NCBI GenBank assembly: GCA_949948735.1
Contig: CATLGV010000005.1
Coordinates: forward strand, 124,001-188,000
Length of the DNA: 64,000 nt
Source of the DNA: an uncultured Lachnospiraceae bacterium
GTDB lineage: Bacteria; Bacillota; Clostridia; Lachnospirales; Lachnospiraceae
Reading direction: 5' to 3'
The position numbers were made by a program, and so were the translations under genes. The notes beneath the pieces were generated by a model. That model made no database searches. It saw only the letters and a list, made by a program, of their open reading frames with translations, and was not told the DNA's origin. How positions within the stretch are numbered: the stretch's first letter is position 1; each line of letters opens with the position of its first letter. Below, piece by piece: positions 10,257 to 19,105 of this stretch.

Positions 10257-13208
10257 TCATATCGTGCCTCCGGTTATCTTTTCTTCCCATAAATCCAGTA
10301 CGTCGGAGGCGCCAAGGAAGTCAAAATCATTGATTCGGGTCTGAATCTCGGCTGTCATCTCCGATAAGCTCAGGCCGTGATAACAGTGCGTTCCTAGCTG
10401 CTGCAAAATCGCATCCAGCCCTTCGCCCTCAAAGCTGTCCAGCTTTTCCCGCAGGGGTGCGATCAGTGCCGTAAAGGCTTTGCTGTCCGTATCCGGCAGC
10501 GTCTGCTTTGACACGGGAGCAGAAAACGGCGATGCCGCGGCCGGTGGATTTACTGTCTGCGGTGCGCAGGAGGCCTTTGCGGAATCGTGACAGCCGTCGG
10601 GATAAAGAAAGGTGTTTGCGGCGAGTGCATGCAGGAGCGCCTCATGCCTTTCCAGCAATTCTTCATGGTGCTCCAGAATGTAGTCCACGCGGTTTTCTTT
10701 TCCGGCCATTTCCAGCTTCAGCGCCAGCTCGGCCAGCTCGTTTGCCCCGATGCCCTTGGAATTGCTTTTGAGGGCGTGCACCGTAATCACATAGTTCTTC
10801 CAATCCTGATTGCGGAAGAATTCGGAAAGCTGCTGATTGCGTTTGCCGCCCTCCGCATGGTAAATCAGAATGATCTCCCTCAGCCCTTCCCTGTCGCCGC
10901 AGTAGGAGATTCCCTGCCGGATATTGATGCCGGCCATTTCAAGCGCGTCGAGCGCGGCGGTGTCGTCTGCCGGAGCCGGAAAATCAGACGCGGCGTCGAT
11001 GCCGGCGGCAGCCGTGTCGTCTGTGGGCATGGCGGGAGGGGCGGAAATGGGGCCGGCAGCGGTACCGGGTGTATCCGTATCCGACATGCCGGGAAGCGGG
11101 GCGTCCTCCTCCGGGACCGCAAGCTGTTTGCGCACCGGGATATAACGGCGCAGCATGCGTTCAAGGACGCTCAGCTCAATCGGTTTGGCAATAAAGTCGT
11201 CAAAGCCCTCCTCGATAAACATTTCGCGCGCGCCGCCGATTGCGTTTGCGGTAAAGGCGATAACGGACAGCGACTGAAAATAAGCGCCGGGCTTCTGACG
11301 GATTTTGTGCAGGGTCTCTACGCCGTCCATATCCGGCATCATATGATCGAGAAAGACGCAGTCATACTCCATGGAATCAAGCTTATGCAGGGCCTCCTGC
11401 CCGCTGCTGGCCATGGAGACCTTGATTTGGTAGGGCAGCAGCAGCCTTGCCATAACCTTCAGGTTCATGGCGTTGTCATCCACAATAAGTACCCTGGCCT
11501 CGGGAGCGATAAAGCGATGCTTCAGGTCCGGATGCTGTGCGTCCCGCTGAAGCACCTTCTGGCCGTTGAATACCGCCGCGATGGACAGCACGGTGAATGG
11601 CTTGTAAATACGCAGCATATTGCTTCGGACATGCGGCTCCTGGTCGTAATCCAATATCAGCACAACGGTAAGCTCGGCGGCAAGATGCTCGAAAAAGGCT
11701 CTGTCCTCGCAGTATTCGTCCCAGCTGATAAAAATATGGGAAAAGTTTTCATGCTCAATGCGCCGCTTAAGCTCGGAAAGGTTCTGACAGATGCGGAACA
11801 GGATGCCAAACTGCTCGGCCATGTGACGGATGCACTTTTCGTAGCCCTCCCGGACAATGGAAAAGTTATATTTGTCCATGTTGATATAACATGCGGCGAA
11901 CAGATGGCCCTTGTTTTTGATGGAGACAATTGGCGTCTCATCGAGGACCTTCTGCGGAATCGTGCATTGGAATTCCGTTCCGCTGCCGGGCGTGCTCTCT
12001 ACGGTGATAAAGCCGCCCATATTGCGGACAAGCGCCTGCGTGATCGAGAGCCCCAGGCCGATGCCGCCCTCCTCGCGGTTGCGTTTGGAATTGAGCTGGC
12101 TGAAGCTGGTAAAGATTTTTTCCATATCTGCCTGCTTCATGCCGATGCCCGAATCCCGGATGCTGATCATCAGGTTGATACCGTAAAGCTCTCTGCGGCT
12201 CTTGATGCGCAGGACAACGCCACCCTCTCTGGTAAACTTAATCGCGTTTTCCAGCAGGTTCATCACGATGCGGCGGAGCTTCTGCTCGTCCCCGACCAGA
12301 TTGCTGGGCAGATTGGCGTCGCAGTCGACAATCAGCTCCAGCTTTTTGCCGTTTTCCATAGTCAGGGCCATATTGATAATGTCGGTGATGGTGGAGGTAA
12401 TATTGTAGCTCTCCTCCGCAAGCTCCATCTTGCCGCTTTCCAGCTCGGAGAAGTCGAGGATATTGCTGACGGTGGAGAGAAGATTGCGTCCTGCGGTCTG
12501 GATGTCGACAATGTCGCGGCGGACGCTTTCGGGAAGATTTTCCTGTAAAATAGCCTCGCTCATGCCGCAGACCGCATTGATGGGCGTGCGGATTTCGTGC
12601 GATATATTGACCATAAAATCGTCCTTGCTCTGTTCTACCAGCTCCAGCTCGTGGATGTTTTCCAAAAGCTTGTCGCTGGTTTCCTGACGGATGCGCTGGG
12701 TGATCCATGTGACAAGCAGAATCGCGTAGGCGGAGAGGACGTGCAGAACCAGCCGGATGATATCGTTGGCGGAGGCAATTGCGATTGTCTGTGCGACAAA
12801 AATGTGATAGAGAAAGACCGCCGTACTGAAAATCAGGCTGATCAGGAGGATGTCCGAGATACAGAAGGTGCCCAGCAGCACGATTAAGGCCAGCATGGTA
12901 GACAGCATGGAGGTAAAGCTGTGCGAATGCACGGCGTAAATGAAAAAGTTAATCCAAGCCAGTATGGAGAGGCACTTGGCCCGGAAGACGTAGCTGCGGT
13001 ATCCCTTTACGGTCACAAACCAGCCGGCGGCAATTGCGGCAAGGATAAGCTCCTTTGCAAAAATGCTCCAGTCCAGCAGAAGGGACGAGACGAACATTGC
13101 AAGGGAGAAAACGGTAAATATGGCCAGAACAATCCGTTCCAGCTTTTGATTCGTTTTATGGTTCTGAAATTGTTTTTCTTCCAAAGTAAATCCCCATTCC
13201 TTTCTCAT
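10257..13208 (-). CDS. Hybrid sensor histidine kinase with receiver and HPt domains
   Basis: A 983-residue multi-step phosphorelay kinase. Residues ~24-175 hold about six membrane segments. HisKA/HATPase spans ~190-420, with His204 in ISHEIRTPIN, N-box MNLLENAIKF, and G-boxes DSGIGM and GIGLGL. Residues ~433-550 look like a degenerate receiver-like spacer without the acidic pocket. A true receiver follows at ~571-690 (Asp577/578, phospho-acceptor Asp621, Lys675). After an Ala/Pro/Asp-rich linker (~700-750) comes an HPt domain with the motif HALKSNS and phospho-His811. The C-terminal tail is helical. It starts 8 bp after the HD-GYP regulator stop and is followed 28 bp later by the DegV-fused kinase, so all three should be one transcript. 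The ligand is not visible. Confidence 0.93.
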   Translation of the reverse strand: MRKEWGFTLEEKQFQNHKTNQKLERIVLAIFTVFSLAMFVSSLLLDWSIFAKELILAAIAAGWFVTVKGYRSYVFRAKCLSILAWINFFIYAVHSHSFTSMLSTMLALIVLLGTFCISDILLISLIFSTAVFLYHIFVAQTIAIASANDIIRLVLHVLSAYAILLVTWITQRIRQETSDKLLENIHELELVEQSKDDFMVNISHEIRTPINAVCGMSEAILQENLPESVRRDIVDIQTAGRNLLSTVSNILDFSELESGKMELAEESYNITSTITDIINMALTMENGKKLELIVDCDANLPSNLVGDEQKLRRIVMNLLENAIKFTREGGVVLRIKSRRELYGINLMISIRDSGIGMKQADMEKIFTSFSQLNSKRNREEGGIGLGLSITQALVRNMGGFITVESTPGSGTEFQCTIPQKVLDETPIVSIKNKGHLFAACYINMDKYNFSIVREGYEKCIRHMAEQFGILFRICQNLSELKRRIEHENFSHIFISWDEYCEDRAFFEHLAAELTVVLILDYDQEPHVRSNMLRIYKPFTVLSIAAVFNGQKVLQRDAQHPDLKHRFIAPEARVLIVDDNAMNLKVMARLLLPYQIKVSMASSGQEALHKLDSMEYDCVFLDHMMPDMDGVETLHKIRQKPGAYFQSLSVIAFTANAIGGAREMFIEEGFDDFIAKPIELSVLERMLRRYIPVRKQLAVPEEDAPLPGMSDTDTPGTAAGPISAPPAMPTDDTAAAGIDAASDFPAPADDTAALDALEMAGINIRQGISYCGDREGLREIILIYHAEGGKRNQQLSEFFRNQDWKNYVITVHALKSNSKGIGANELAELALKLEMAGKENRVDYILEHHEELLERHEALLHALAANTFLYPDGCHDSAKASCAPQTVNPPAAASPFSAPVSKQTLPDTDSKAFTALIAPLREKLDSFEGEGLDAILQQLGTHCYHGLSLSEMTAEIQTRINDFDFLGASDVLDLWEEKITGGTI

Positions 13209-13216
13209 GCGGTAAT

Positions 13217-14284
13217 TTAAGCGATGCCGAGGACTTGCTTAAGCCTCGGGAGCATTTCCATAAATACGTCGATGATAACAGGGTCAAACTGTGTCCCGCG
13301 TCCCTCCGACATAATCTGCATAATCCGTTCGATAGGGCGAATCGGGGGCTTGTAGCAGCGTTCCTCATACAGCGCGTCAAAAACGTCCGCAACCGACATA
13401 ATGCGCGCAGCCAGAGGGATGCTGTCTCCGGAAAGCCCTGTAGGGTAGCCGGAGCCGTCCCAGCGCTCGTGGTGGTACATGGCGATGTCCTCCACAATCT
13501 GTACATAATCGGCGTCTTCCATGTCGCCGATGATTGTGTGCAGGATTTTGCGGCTGCAGGTTGTGTGCAGCTTCATTGCGTCAAACTCCTCCGGCGTCAG
13601 CTTTCCGGGCTTTTGCAGAATGGCGTCCGGTATTTTGATTTTGCCGACGTCGTGCAGGGGCGCGGCCTTGCAGAGATCCTCTATGTATTCCGGCGTCAGC
13701 TCCGCCTCAAAGAGCTTTCGTCTGTGCAGCTCATCCGCGATCATCCGCACATACGTCTGTGTGTTCTTGACGTGCTTTCCGGTGCTGCCGTCCCGGCTCT
13801 CAATCAGATTCGCCATGCCCACGATGACCGAATCCTGAATCATGCTGATTCGCCGTGCGTCCTCGGTAATTTTTTCGGCCTGCTCCCGTACCATGTTTTC
13901 CAGATTGCTCCGGTATTGCGACAGCTCGATGGTCTTGCCTACGCGGCTGAGCAGAATGTCCGGAATAAAGGGCTTGACGACAAAATCCATCGCGCCTACC
14001 CGGAAGCAGCGGATTTCAGTCTCGGCCAGGCTGTCCGCAGTCAGGAAGATGACGGGAATGGTTTTCGTTTTTTCATCGCGCTGCAGCTGCTCCATTACGG
14101 CAAAGCCGTCCGGATCCGGCATGTTGATATCGAGCAGTATCAGATCCGGGCGGTTGTTCTCCAGATATTTCAGGGCTGCCGTGCCCGAATTGCACGCTGC
14201 AATGCGGTAGTACGGCAAAAGAATTTTCTGCGCAAGCGTCAGGTTGGTCTTATCATCGTCAACAACCAAAATAATATTCTTCAT
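13217..14284 (-). CDS. Response regulator with HD-GYP cyclic-di-GMP phosphodiesterase domain
   Basis: Protein of 355 residues, an RpfG-like layout. Residues 1-120 are a receiver (acidic Asp9/Asp10, phospho-acceptor Asp52, Lys104). A helical linker leads to an HD-GYP domain at ~150-350 with all expected metal and signature residues: His211-Asp212 in HDVGKIKIPD, HHERWDGSGYP at 271-281, and the downstream ADVFDAL. Members cleave cyclic di-GMP, so the likely role is turning kinase signals from the two downstream hybrid kinases into a second-messenger change. It is the first gene of the minus-strand operon and starts beside a divergently transcribed gene with a sigma-D-type promoter. Confidence 0.95.
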   Translation of the reverse strand: MKNIILVVDDDKTNLTLAQKILLPYYRIAACNSGTAALKYLENNRPDLILLDINMPDPDGFAVMEQLQRDEKTKTIPVIFLTADSLAETEIRCFRVGAMDFVVKPFIPDILLSRVGKTIELSQYRSNLENMVREQAEKITEDARRISMIQDSVIVGMANLIESRDGSTGKHVKNTQTYVRMIADELHRRKLFEAELTPEYIEDLCKAAPLHDVGKIKIPDAILQKPGKLTPEEFDAMKLHTTCSRKILHTIIGDMEDADYVQIVEDIAMYHHERWDGSGYPTGLSGDSIPLAARIMSVADVFDALYEERCYKPPIRPIERIMQIMSEGRGTQFDPVIIDVFMEMLPRLKQVLGIA

Positions 14285-14383
14285 TTGTTTACACCCCTGT
14301 ATTCTTTATCGATTCTGTTCCTTTTATTTTAACCTTTTTGAGTAAAGTACGCTACTGTTTTTTGATAAAACAGTGCAAGGACT

Positions 14384-14410
14384 TAAGCATTGGGGAAGAG
14401 CTGCCGATAT
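14384..14410 (+). promoter_or_regulatory. Candidate sigma-D (sigma-28, motility) promoter
   Basis: TAAG (consensus TAAA) is followed after exactly 15 bp by GCCGATAT, a perfect -10 of the flagellar sigma factor. It lies 110 bp ahead of the next ATG on the plus strand. An inverted repeat, ACTGTTTT / AAAACAGT at 14354-14374, sits just upstream. Confidence 0.65.
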
Positions 14411-14520
14411 ATCAGATAGAACGGGCGGCAGATTTTGCCGGCGGAAGGCGTTATACATGCGGAAAAAGTCCGGCGTGCCGGGCTGCGGCGTATGGGCGTG
14501 TGTTTAAAGGAGGAAGAGAT

Positions 14521-15507
14521 ATGGCGGTTAAAATAGGAAACAGCTGGGTATCGGAGGCTGCATACGCATATGCGCAGCGGCAGGTGGAGAAAAGTAAGGA
14601 CGACGGCAAAGAGAGCGGGAAAACACGGGACGAAATGACACGACTGTCAGAACAGTTCCCGGATTTGAAGTTTTCGACAAACACAAAGCCCTTCTCGGCG
14701 GACGGGCGCAATAATATCGCCATCGCGCCGAATATTCTGCGCGAAATGGAGACGGATCCGGATAAGCGTCTGGAGTATGAGGCGCTCATCTACGACTGCA
14801 ACGAGGTTATAAAGAGCATGCCGGCAAAGAACATAAACGGCAGCGCCATCAAAGCCTTCGGCTTTATTATCGGCGCGGACGGCGGGCTGAGCGCATGGAG
14901 CATATCGGAGAGCGGCGGCACCCAGAAGCGTGAGAAGTTTACGCTGGACAAGAGCAGGAAGGACAGCTGGCTCGAGCAGATGCACATCCGGAAGAAGGAG
15001 AACAATAAGGATTCCTATGAGAAAGCCCCCGATGACAGCGATAAGAGTACGACCTATTCCGTGAATAAGATGAGCAGCGCGGACAGAAGCGCGATTGTGG
15101 AGCGGCTCAAGAAGGATCAGGAGGCGCGGGAGCAGCAGCTTGCGGCATTGGTACAGCAGATGCTGTCCAGGCAGGCGGATACCTACGGAAACGCAACGGA
15201 TATGTGGCGTTTTCTGGCGAGCGGCAATTATACGGTGGATGCCGCGACAAAGGCGCAGGCGCAGAAGGATATTTCGGAGGACGGATACTACGGCGTAAAG
15301 CAGACTTCACAAAGACTGTTTGATTTTGCCAGCGCGCTGGCGGGAGACGACGTTGAGAAGATGAGGGAGATGCAGGCCGCAATGCAGAAGGGGTTTGATA
15401 AGGCGACAAAGACCTGGGGCGGCCAGCTTCCGGGCATCTGCCAGGAGACAATCAATGCCGCGAATAAGATGTTTGACGATTATTATGCTTCGAAGGAAAC
15501 GGCATAA
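14521..15507 (+). CDS. Unknown protein, possibly DUF6033/DUF5610-like, behind a sigma-D-type promoter
   Basis: A soluble 328-residue protein with no signal peptide or membrane segment. The middle (~130-230) is highly charged and low in complexity. The C-terminal ~95 residues form the most conserved-looking part (EDGYYGVKQTSQRLFDFA ... GFDKATKTWGGQLPGICQ ... FDDYY), which recalls the C-terminal module of DUF5610-type proteins; the N-terminal half recalls DUF6033. Both family names are from memory and unsure. The start at 14521 is fixed by AAAGGAGG about 8 nt upstream; the frame runs open to 14338 but without a start site. A consensus sigma-D promoter ahead of it suggests membership of the motility/chemotaxis regulon. 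It is divergent from the HD-GYP operon. Confidence 0.75.
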   Translation: MAVKIGNSWVSEAAYAYAQRQVEKSKDDGKESGKTRDEMTRLSEQFPDLKFSTNTKPFSADGRNNIAIAPNILREMETDPDKRLEYEALIYDCNEVIKSMPAKNINGSAIKAFGFIIGADGGLSAWSISESGGTQKREKFTLDKSRKDSWLEQMHIRKKENNKDSYEKAPDDSDKSTTYSVNKMSSADRSAIVERLKKDQEAREQQLAALVQQMLSRQADTYGNATDMWRFLASGNYTVDAATKAQAQKDISEDGYYGVKQTSQRLFDFASALAGDDVEKMREMQAAMQKGFDKATKTWGGQLPGICQETINAANKMFDDYYASKETA

Positions 15508-15511
15508 TTCG

Positions 15512-15578
15512 TGTGGATAACCGCACGGATGCGGTAAATTGTCAGTTAATATCCACACATTTATGCACATTATCCACA
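15512..15578. promoter_or_regulatory. DnaA-box cluster 1 (four boxes)
   Basis: Four 9-mers match the DnaA box TTATCCACA: perfect inverse copy at 15512-15520, ATATCCACA at 15549-15557, TTATGCACA at 15561-15569 (fits TTATNCACA), and a perfect copy at 15570-15578. The last three are on the same strand and the final two abut. Confidence 0.7.
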
Positions 15579-15685
15579 AAATAAAGGGCTTACGACAAAG
15601 TAACTGTTTTTTCGACAGGACAGAAAGCGGGGCCTTTTGGGTGTCAAAAGGTATATATTTGCGTCAAAAAGTACCGATTCTGCTA

Positions 15686-15714
15686 TTGTTTTATTTCCCC
15701 AAAAGGGATAAGAT
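15686..15714 (+). promoter_or_regulatory. Probable sigma-A promoter of galE
   Basis: TTGTTT, 17 bp, TAAGAT, about 30 bp ahead of the galE start. A near-direct repeat, GTCAAAAGGTA at 15643-15653 and GTCAAAAAGTA at 15663-15673, lies just upstream with a 20-bp pitch. Confidence 0.5.
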
Positions 15715-15745
15715 AAGGGTAATAAAATGATGGAGGTAAACAGCT

Positions 15746-16762
15746 ATGGCAATTTTAGTTACAGGCGGTGCAGGATTTATCGGCAGCCACACAGTGGTAG
15801 AGCTTCAGGAAGCGGGATATGATGTGGTAGTGATTGACAACTTATCCAATTCCAGTGCGAAGGCGCTGCAGCGTGTGGAGAAGATTACGGGAAAGCCCAT
15901 TACGTTTTATAAGGCTGATATACTGGACAGGGATGCGCTGGAGGAGATTTTTACAAAAGAAACGATTGACTCCTGTATCCACTTTGCGGGATTAAAGGCA
16001 GTCGGAGAGTCTGTTGCAAAGCCATGGGAGTATTATAATAATAATATCGCGGGGACGTTGACATTGGTGGATGTGATGAGAAAGCATCATTGCAAGAATA
16101 TTATTTTCTCCTCCTCGGCGACCGTATACGGGGATCCCGCGTTTATTCCGATTACGGAGGAGTGCCCGAAGGGACAGTGTACAAATCCTTACGGCTGGAC
16201 AAAGTCCATGCTGGAGCAGATCTTATCCGATATGCAGAAGGCGGATCCGGAGTGGAATGTAATCCTGCTGCGCTACTTTAATCCGATTGGCGCGCATAAG
16301 AGCGGTACCATGGGCGAGAATCCCAACGGTATTCCCAACAACCTGATGCCGTATATCACACAGGTAGCGGTAGGAAAGCTGGAAAAGCTGGGCGTATTTG
16401 GCAACGATTATGACACGCATGACGGAACGGGTGTGCGGGATTATATCCATGTAGTGGATCTTGCGGTCGGCCATGTGAAGGCTCTGAAGAAGATCGAGCA
16501 GAAGGCGGGACTGTGTATCTACAATCTCGGTACAGGTACCGGCTACAGTGTGCTGGATATTGTTAAGAACTTCGAGGAAGCAACGGGCGTTAAGATACCG
16601 TATGAGATTAAGGAGAGACGTGCGGGGGACATTGCCACCTGCTATGCGGATGCGTCCAAGGCAAAGAAAGAGCTTGGCTGGACGGCACAGTACGGTATCA
16701 GGGATATGTGCGCGGACAGCTGGAGATGGCAGTCCAACAATCCCAACGGCTACGGCGACTGA
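15746..16762 (+). CDS. galE: UDP-glucose 4-epimerase
   Basis: Cytoplasmic short-chain dehydrogenase-type epimerase, 338 residues as expected. It interconverts UDP-glucose and UDP-galactose using bound NAD+, serving the Leloir pathway and supply of galactosyl units for envelope glycans. The N-terminal Rossmann motif is [10 protein letters not shown]. The catalytic pair is seen as [10 protein letters not shown] and [10 protein letters not shown] (YxxxK). The conserved [12 protein letters not shown] and [10 protein letters not shown] stretches are present. Its ATG follows GGAGG. It is a single gene, convergent with prs. Confidence 0.98.
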   Translation: MAILVTGGAGFIGSHTVVELQEAGYDVVVIDNLSNSSAKALQRVEKITGKPITFYKADILDRDALEEIFTKETIDSCIHFAGLKAVGESVAKPWEYYNNNIAGTLTLVDVMRKHHCKNIIFSSSATVYGDPAFIPITEECPKGQCTNPYGWTKSMLEQILSDMQKADPEWNVILLRYFNPIGAHKSGTMGENPNGIPNNLMPYITQVAVGKLEKLGVFGNDYDTHDGTGVRDYIHVVDLAVGHVKALKKIEQKAGLCIYNLGTGTGYSVLDIVKNFEEATGVKIPYEIKERRAGDIATCYADASKAKKELGWTAQYGIRDMCADSWRWQSNNPNGYGD

Positions 16763-16787
16763 CGCGACAGGAATATATGACAGAAAC

Positions 16788-16816
16788 AAAAAAGCTCCCC
16801 TGGCGGGAGCTTTTTT
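16788..16816. terminator. Terminator between galE and prs, bidirectional
   Basis: A-run, GCTCCC, 5-nt loop, GGGAGC, T-run. It can serve galE on plus and prs on minus. Confidence 0.88.
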
Positions 16817-16872
16817 CTACAGGAAAGTGCGACAGCGTAAATCATTTAGGGAGAATGCGAAGTATTCTCTTA

Positions 16873-16899
16873 ATCGAGCGTGCCGACGCTCGATTTTTT
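16873..16899 (+). terminator. Second hairpin with T-run at the prs 3' end
   Basis: Perfect 9-bp stem ATCGAGCGT / ACGCTCGAT with a GCCG loop and six T on the plus strand only. It touches the prs stop codon. As oriented it would block plus-strand read-through from galE into antisense of prs. Confidence 0.65.
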
Positions 16900-18103
16900 A
16901 TCGTTTCGTCTCCGGAATATCCAGCGTGCCGTTTTTATAGCGCTCAATAATATTGTTAATGCGGTCGTTGGGATTGAGCAAATCGCTGATGGAGGAATCG
17001 TGGTTGAGCGTATCGATGATATAGGCGACATATTTGCTCATATCACAGCTGATATACCACGGCTTTTCGAGGAGCTCCGGCATCTGATAAATCAGGTTCG
17101 TGGTAAGGATGCGGTAAATCAGGCCGCTCTCATAAGCCTTGTCAAAGCGCTCGAGGCCGCCTGTGAACAGGCCGAAGGTAGCCGCGACAAAAATGCGGTT
17201 TACGCGCCGGCGTTTCAGGCTGGCCGCAACCTCCAGCACGCTTTCGCCGGAGGAAATCATATCGTCAACAATAATAACATCCTTTCCCGCGACGTTGCTT
17301 CCGAGGAATTCATGGGCGACAATAGGGTTACGTCCGTCCACAACCTTTGTATAATCGCGCCGCTTGTAGAACATGCCCATGTCAAAGCCCATAACGTTTG
17401 CCATATATATCGCACGGCTCATGCCGCCTTCGTCAGGGCTGATAATCATCATGTGGTCCGCGTCAATTGTCAAATCGGGAACATGCGTCAGCAGCCCCTT
17501 GATAAACTGGTACGTGGGGGAGACCGTTTCAAAGCCGTGCAGCGGAATCGCGTTCTGTACGCGCGGATCATGCGCATCAAAGGTAATGATATTGTCAACG
17601 CCCATCTTGACCATCTCCTGCAGTGCAAGCGCACAGTCTAAGGATTCCCTTGCGCTGCGCTTGTGCTGGCGGCTTTCATACAGATAGGGCATGATGACGG
17701 TGATGCGCCTTGCCTTGCCGCCGACTGCGGCGATAATGCGCTTTAGATCCTGATAGTGGTCGTCGGGCGACATATGGTTCTCGTGGCCGCACAGAGAGTA
17801 GCTTAAGCTGTAGTTGGTAACGTCCACTAAGATATAGAGGTCGTCTCCGCGCACGGACTGCAGGATAACGCCCTTTGCCTCGCCGGTGCCAAAACGCGGA
17901 ACCTTGGCGTTTACAATATAGGAATCGCGCTGGTAGCCTGAAAAGGCAAGGGAATTTTTGTGCTCGTTCTTGCGCTCGGTTCTCCACTTTACAAGATAGG
18001 CGTCCACTTTACGCCCCAGCTCCTGGCAGCCCTGAAGCGGAATAATGCCCAGAGATCCTACCGGTATTGAATTTAAGTTTCTTTTTTCCTCACGAACTGG
18101 CAT
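16898..18103 (-). CDS. prs: Ribose-phosphate pyrophosphokinase, long clostridial form
   Basis: Makes PRPP from ribose 5-phosphate and ATP for nucleotide, His and Trp synthesis. At 401 residues it is about 80 longer than the usual ~315-residue enzyme. The additions are an N-terminal extension, a loop after SVRGDDLYILVDVTN, and a C-terminal tail (YISCDMSKYVAYIIDTL). Core motifs are present: ESRQHKR near the ATP site, the flexible-loop FYKRRDYTKV, and the PRPP-binding loop VIIVDDMISSGES. Similar long versions are familiar in Clostridia. The start overlaps the end of the dnaI-like gene by 14 bp, placing prs as third gene of a dnaD-dnaI-prs operon. Confidence 0.92.
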   Translation of the reverse strand: MPVREEKRNLNSIPVGSLGIIPLQGCQELGRKVDAYLVKWRTERKNEHKNSLAFSGYQRDSYIVNAKVPRFGTGEAKGVILQSVRGDDLYILVDVTNYSLSYSLCGHENHMSPDDHYQDLKRIIAAVGGKARRITVIMPYLYESRQHKRSARESLDCALALQEMVKMGVDNIITFDAHDPRVQNAIPLHGFETVSPTYQFIKGLLTHVPDLTIDADHMMIISPDEGGMSRAIYMANVMGFDMGMFYKRRDYTKVVDGRNPIVAHEFLGSNVAGKDVIIVDDMISSGESVLEVAASLKRRRVNRIFVAATFGLFTGGLERFDKAYESGLIYRILTTNLIYQMPELLEKPWYISCDMSKYVAYIIDTLNHDSSISDLLNPNDRINNIIERYKNGTLDIPETKR

Positions 18104-19085
18104 TGAGAGAATCCTCCTTTTTTTGTGCCGCTGTCTTCTTCTTCATACGAATATCGTCGCCCGTCAGCTTACATACTTCATAATTGCTCGTGATACGGGA
18201 AAATATTCTGTCTGAGTATCTGTCCCGCAGCTCGCCCAATGACAAATTAGTGGTGATGATTGTCGGCTTTTTCCGCTGATGCCGGTTATTCAGGCACGAA
18301 AAAAGCTGGGAGGAGACAAATGCGTTGGTCAGCTCTGTTCCTAAGTCGTCGATAATCAGTAAGTCACATTCGTAAATATCCTCGGAAATGCCGGCTGCGG
18401 CCTCCTTGCTGTCCTTGTCGAAGGTACTCCTGGAGAGCGTGTCAAAAAGCTGCGCCGCGCTGAAATAAATCACGAGATTTCCGCGGTCTATAAGCTCCTT
18501 TGCCACGCAGCAGGACAGAAAGGATTTTCCTGTCCCTACTGTACCATAAAAAAACAGATTATGATAGTCCAAATGAAAGCTTTCTATGAAATTTTGGCAT
18601 ATTTGTACAGCCTTGGTAAATTTTTCGAGATGTTCCCCTGCATAATAGTCATAAGAGAGCGTCGAAAAATTGTCCGTGCGGAGCAAATTCTGGATATGGG
18701 ACTGTTCATAGATAAGATTGATCTCGGCGGTGCGAAAGCAGCTGCATTTGACGCCGTCTGCATAGCCGGTGTCCCGGCATGCGGCGCATTCGTACACCGG
18801 GGACAGAAAGTCCGCCGGGTAGCCGTTTTCCTGCAGAAGGGCCGTGCGCTTTGCGGAAAGCTCTCTGAGTGTGGCCTTAAGCCGGTCCAGCGCGCCGGAA
18901 TCGCCGCCAAGGAGCCGGCGTCCCTGTTCGATGGAGGTTGCGGCAACCTGCCGGTCAAGCGCTTCATAGGCAGGAATCTGTTGGTATATAAGCTCTGTGC
19001 GCTCCTCCAGCCGGCGCCTTGCGGCGCGCTGCTTTTCCTCGTAGGAGCGCATGATTCGATCGTATTGACTGTTTGTCAGTGGCAT
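18090..19085 (-). CDS. DnaC/DnaI-like helicase-loader ATPase
   Basis: AAA+ protein of 331 residues. A helical N-terminal part is followed by a zinc-finger-like cluster CAACRDTGYADGVKCSC (~90-120), as in DnaI-type loaders. The AAA+ domain has Walker A YGTVGTGKSFLS, Walker B LLIIDDLGTE, and sensor ITTNLS with the arginine-finger region SDRIFSRI. Such proteins load the replicative helicase DnaB/DnaC at origins and restart forks. It lies 20 bp after the dnaD-like gene and overlaps prs, consistent with a primosome operon. An IstB-type transposition ATPase is less likely because there is no istA nearby and the zinc cluster is present. Confidence 0.92.
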   Translation of the reverse strand: MPLTNSQYDRIMRSYEEKQRAARRRLEERTELIYQQIPAYEALDRQVAATSIEQGRRLLGGDSGALDRLKATLRELSAKRTALLQENGYPADFLSPVYECAACRDTGYADGVKCSCFRTAEINLIYEQSHIQNLLRTDNFSTLSYDYYAGEHLEKFTKAVQICQNFIESFHLDYHNLFFYGTVGTGKSFLSCCVAKELIDRGNLVIYFSAAQLFDTLSRSTFDKDSKEAAAGISEDIYECDLLIIDDLGTELTNAFVSSQLFSCLNNRHQRKKPTIITTNLSLGELRDRYSDRIFSRITSNYEVCKLTGDDIRMKKKTAAQKKEDSLNASS

Positions 19086-19105
19086 GTCTTCCCTGCCTTC
19101 CCGCT

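Noticed and set aside
10587-12548. 653-codon open frame on the plus strand, opposite the hybrid kinase
   Set aside because: It is antisense to a kinase with all catalytic motifs; its translation has no recognisable motif and no ribosome-binding site. Long antisense frames are common in GC-rich genes.
18090-19085. IS21 IstB transposition ATPase
   Set aside because: No istA or terminal repeats nearby; the zinc-finger-like cluster and the dnaD-like neighbour fit a helicase loader.
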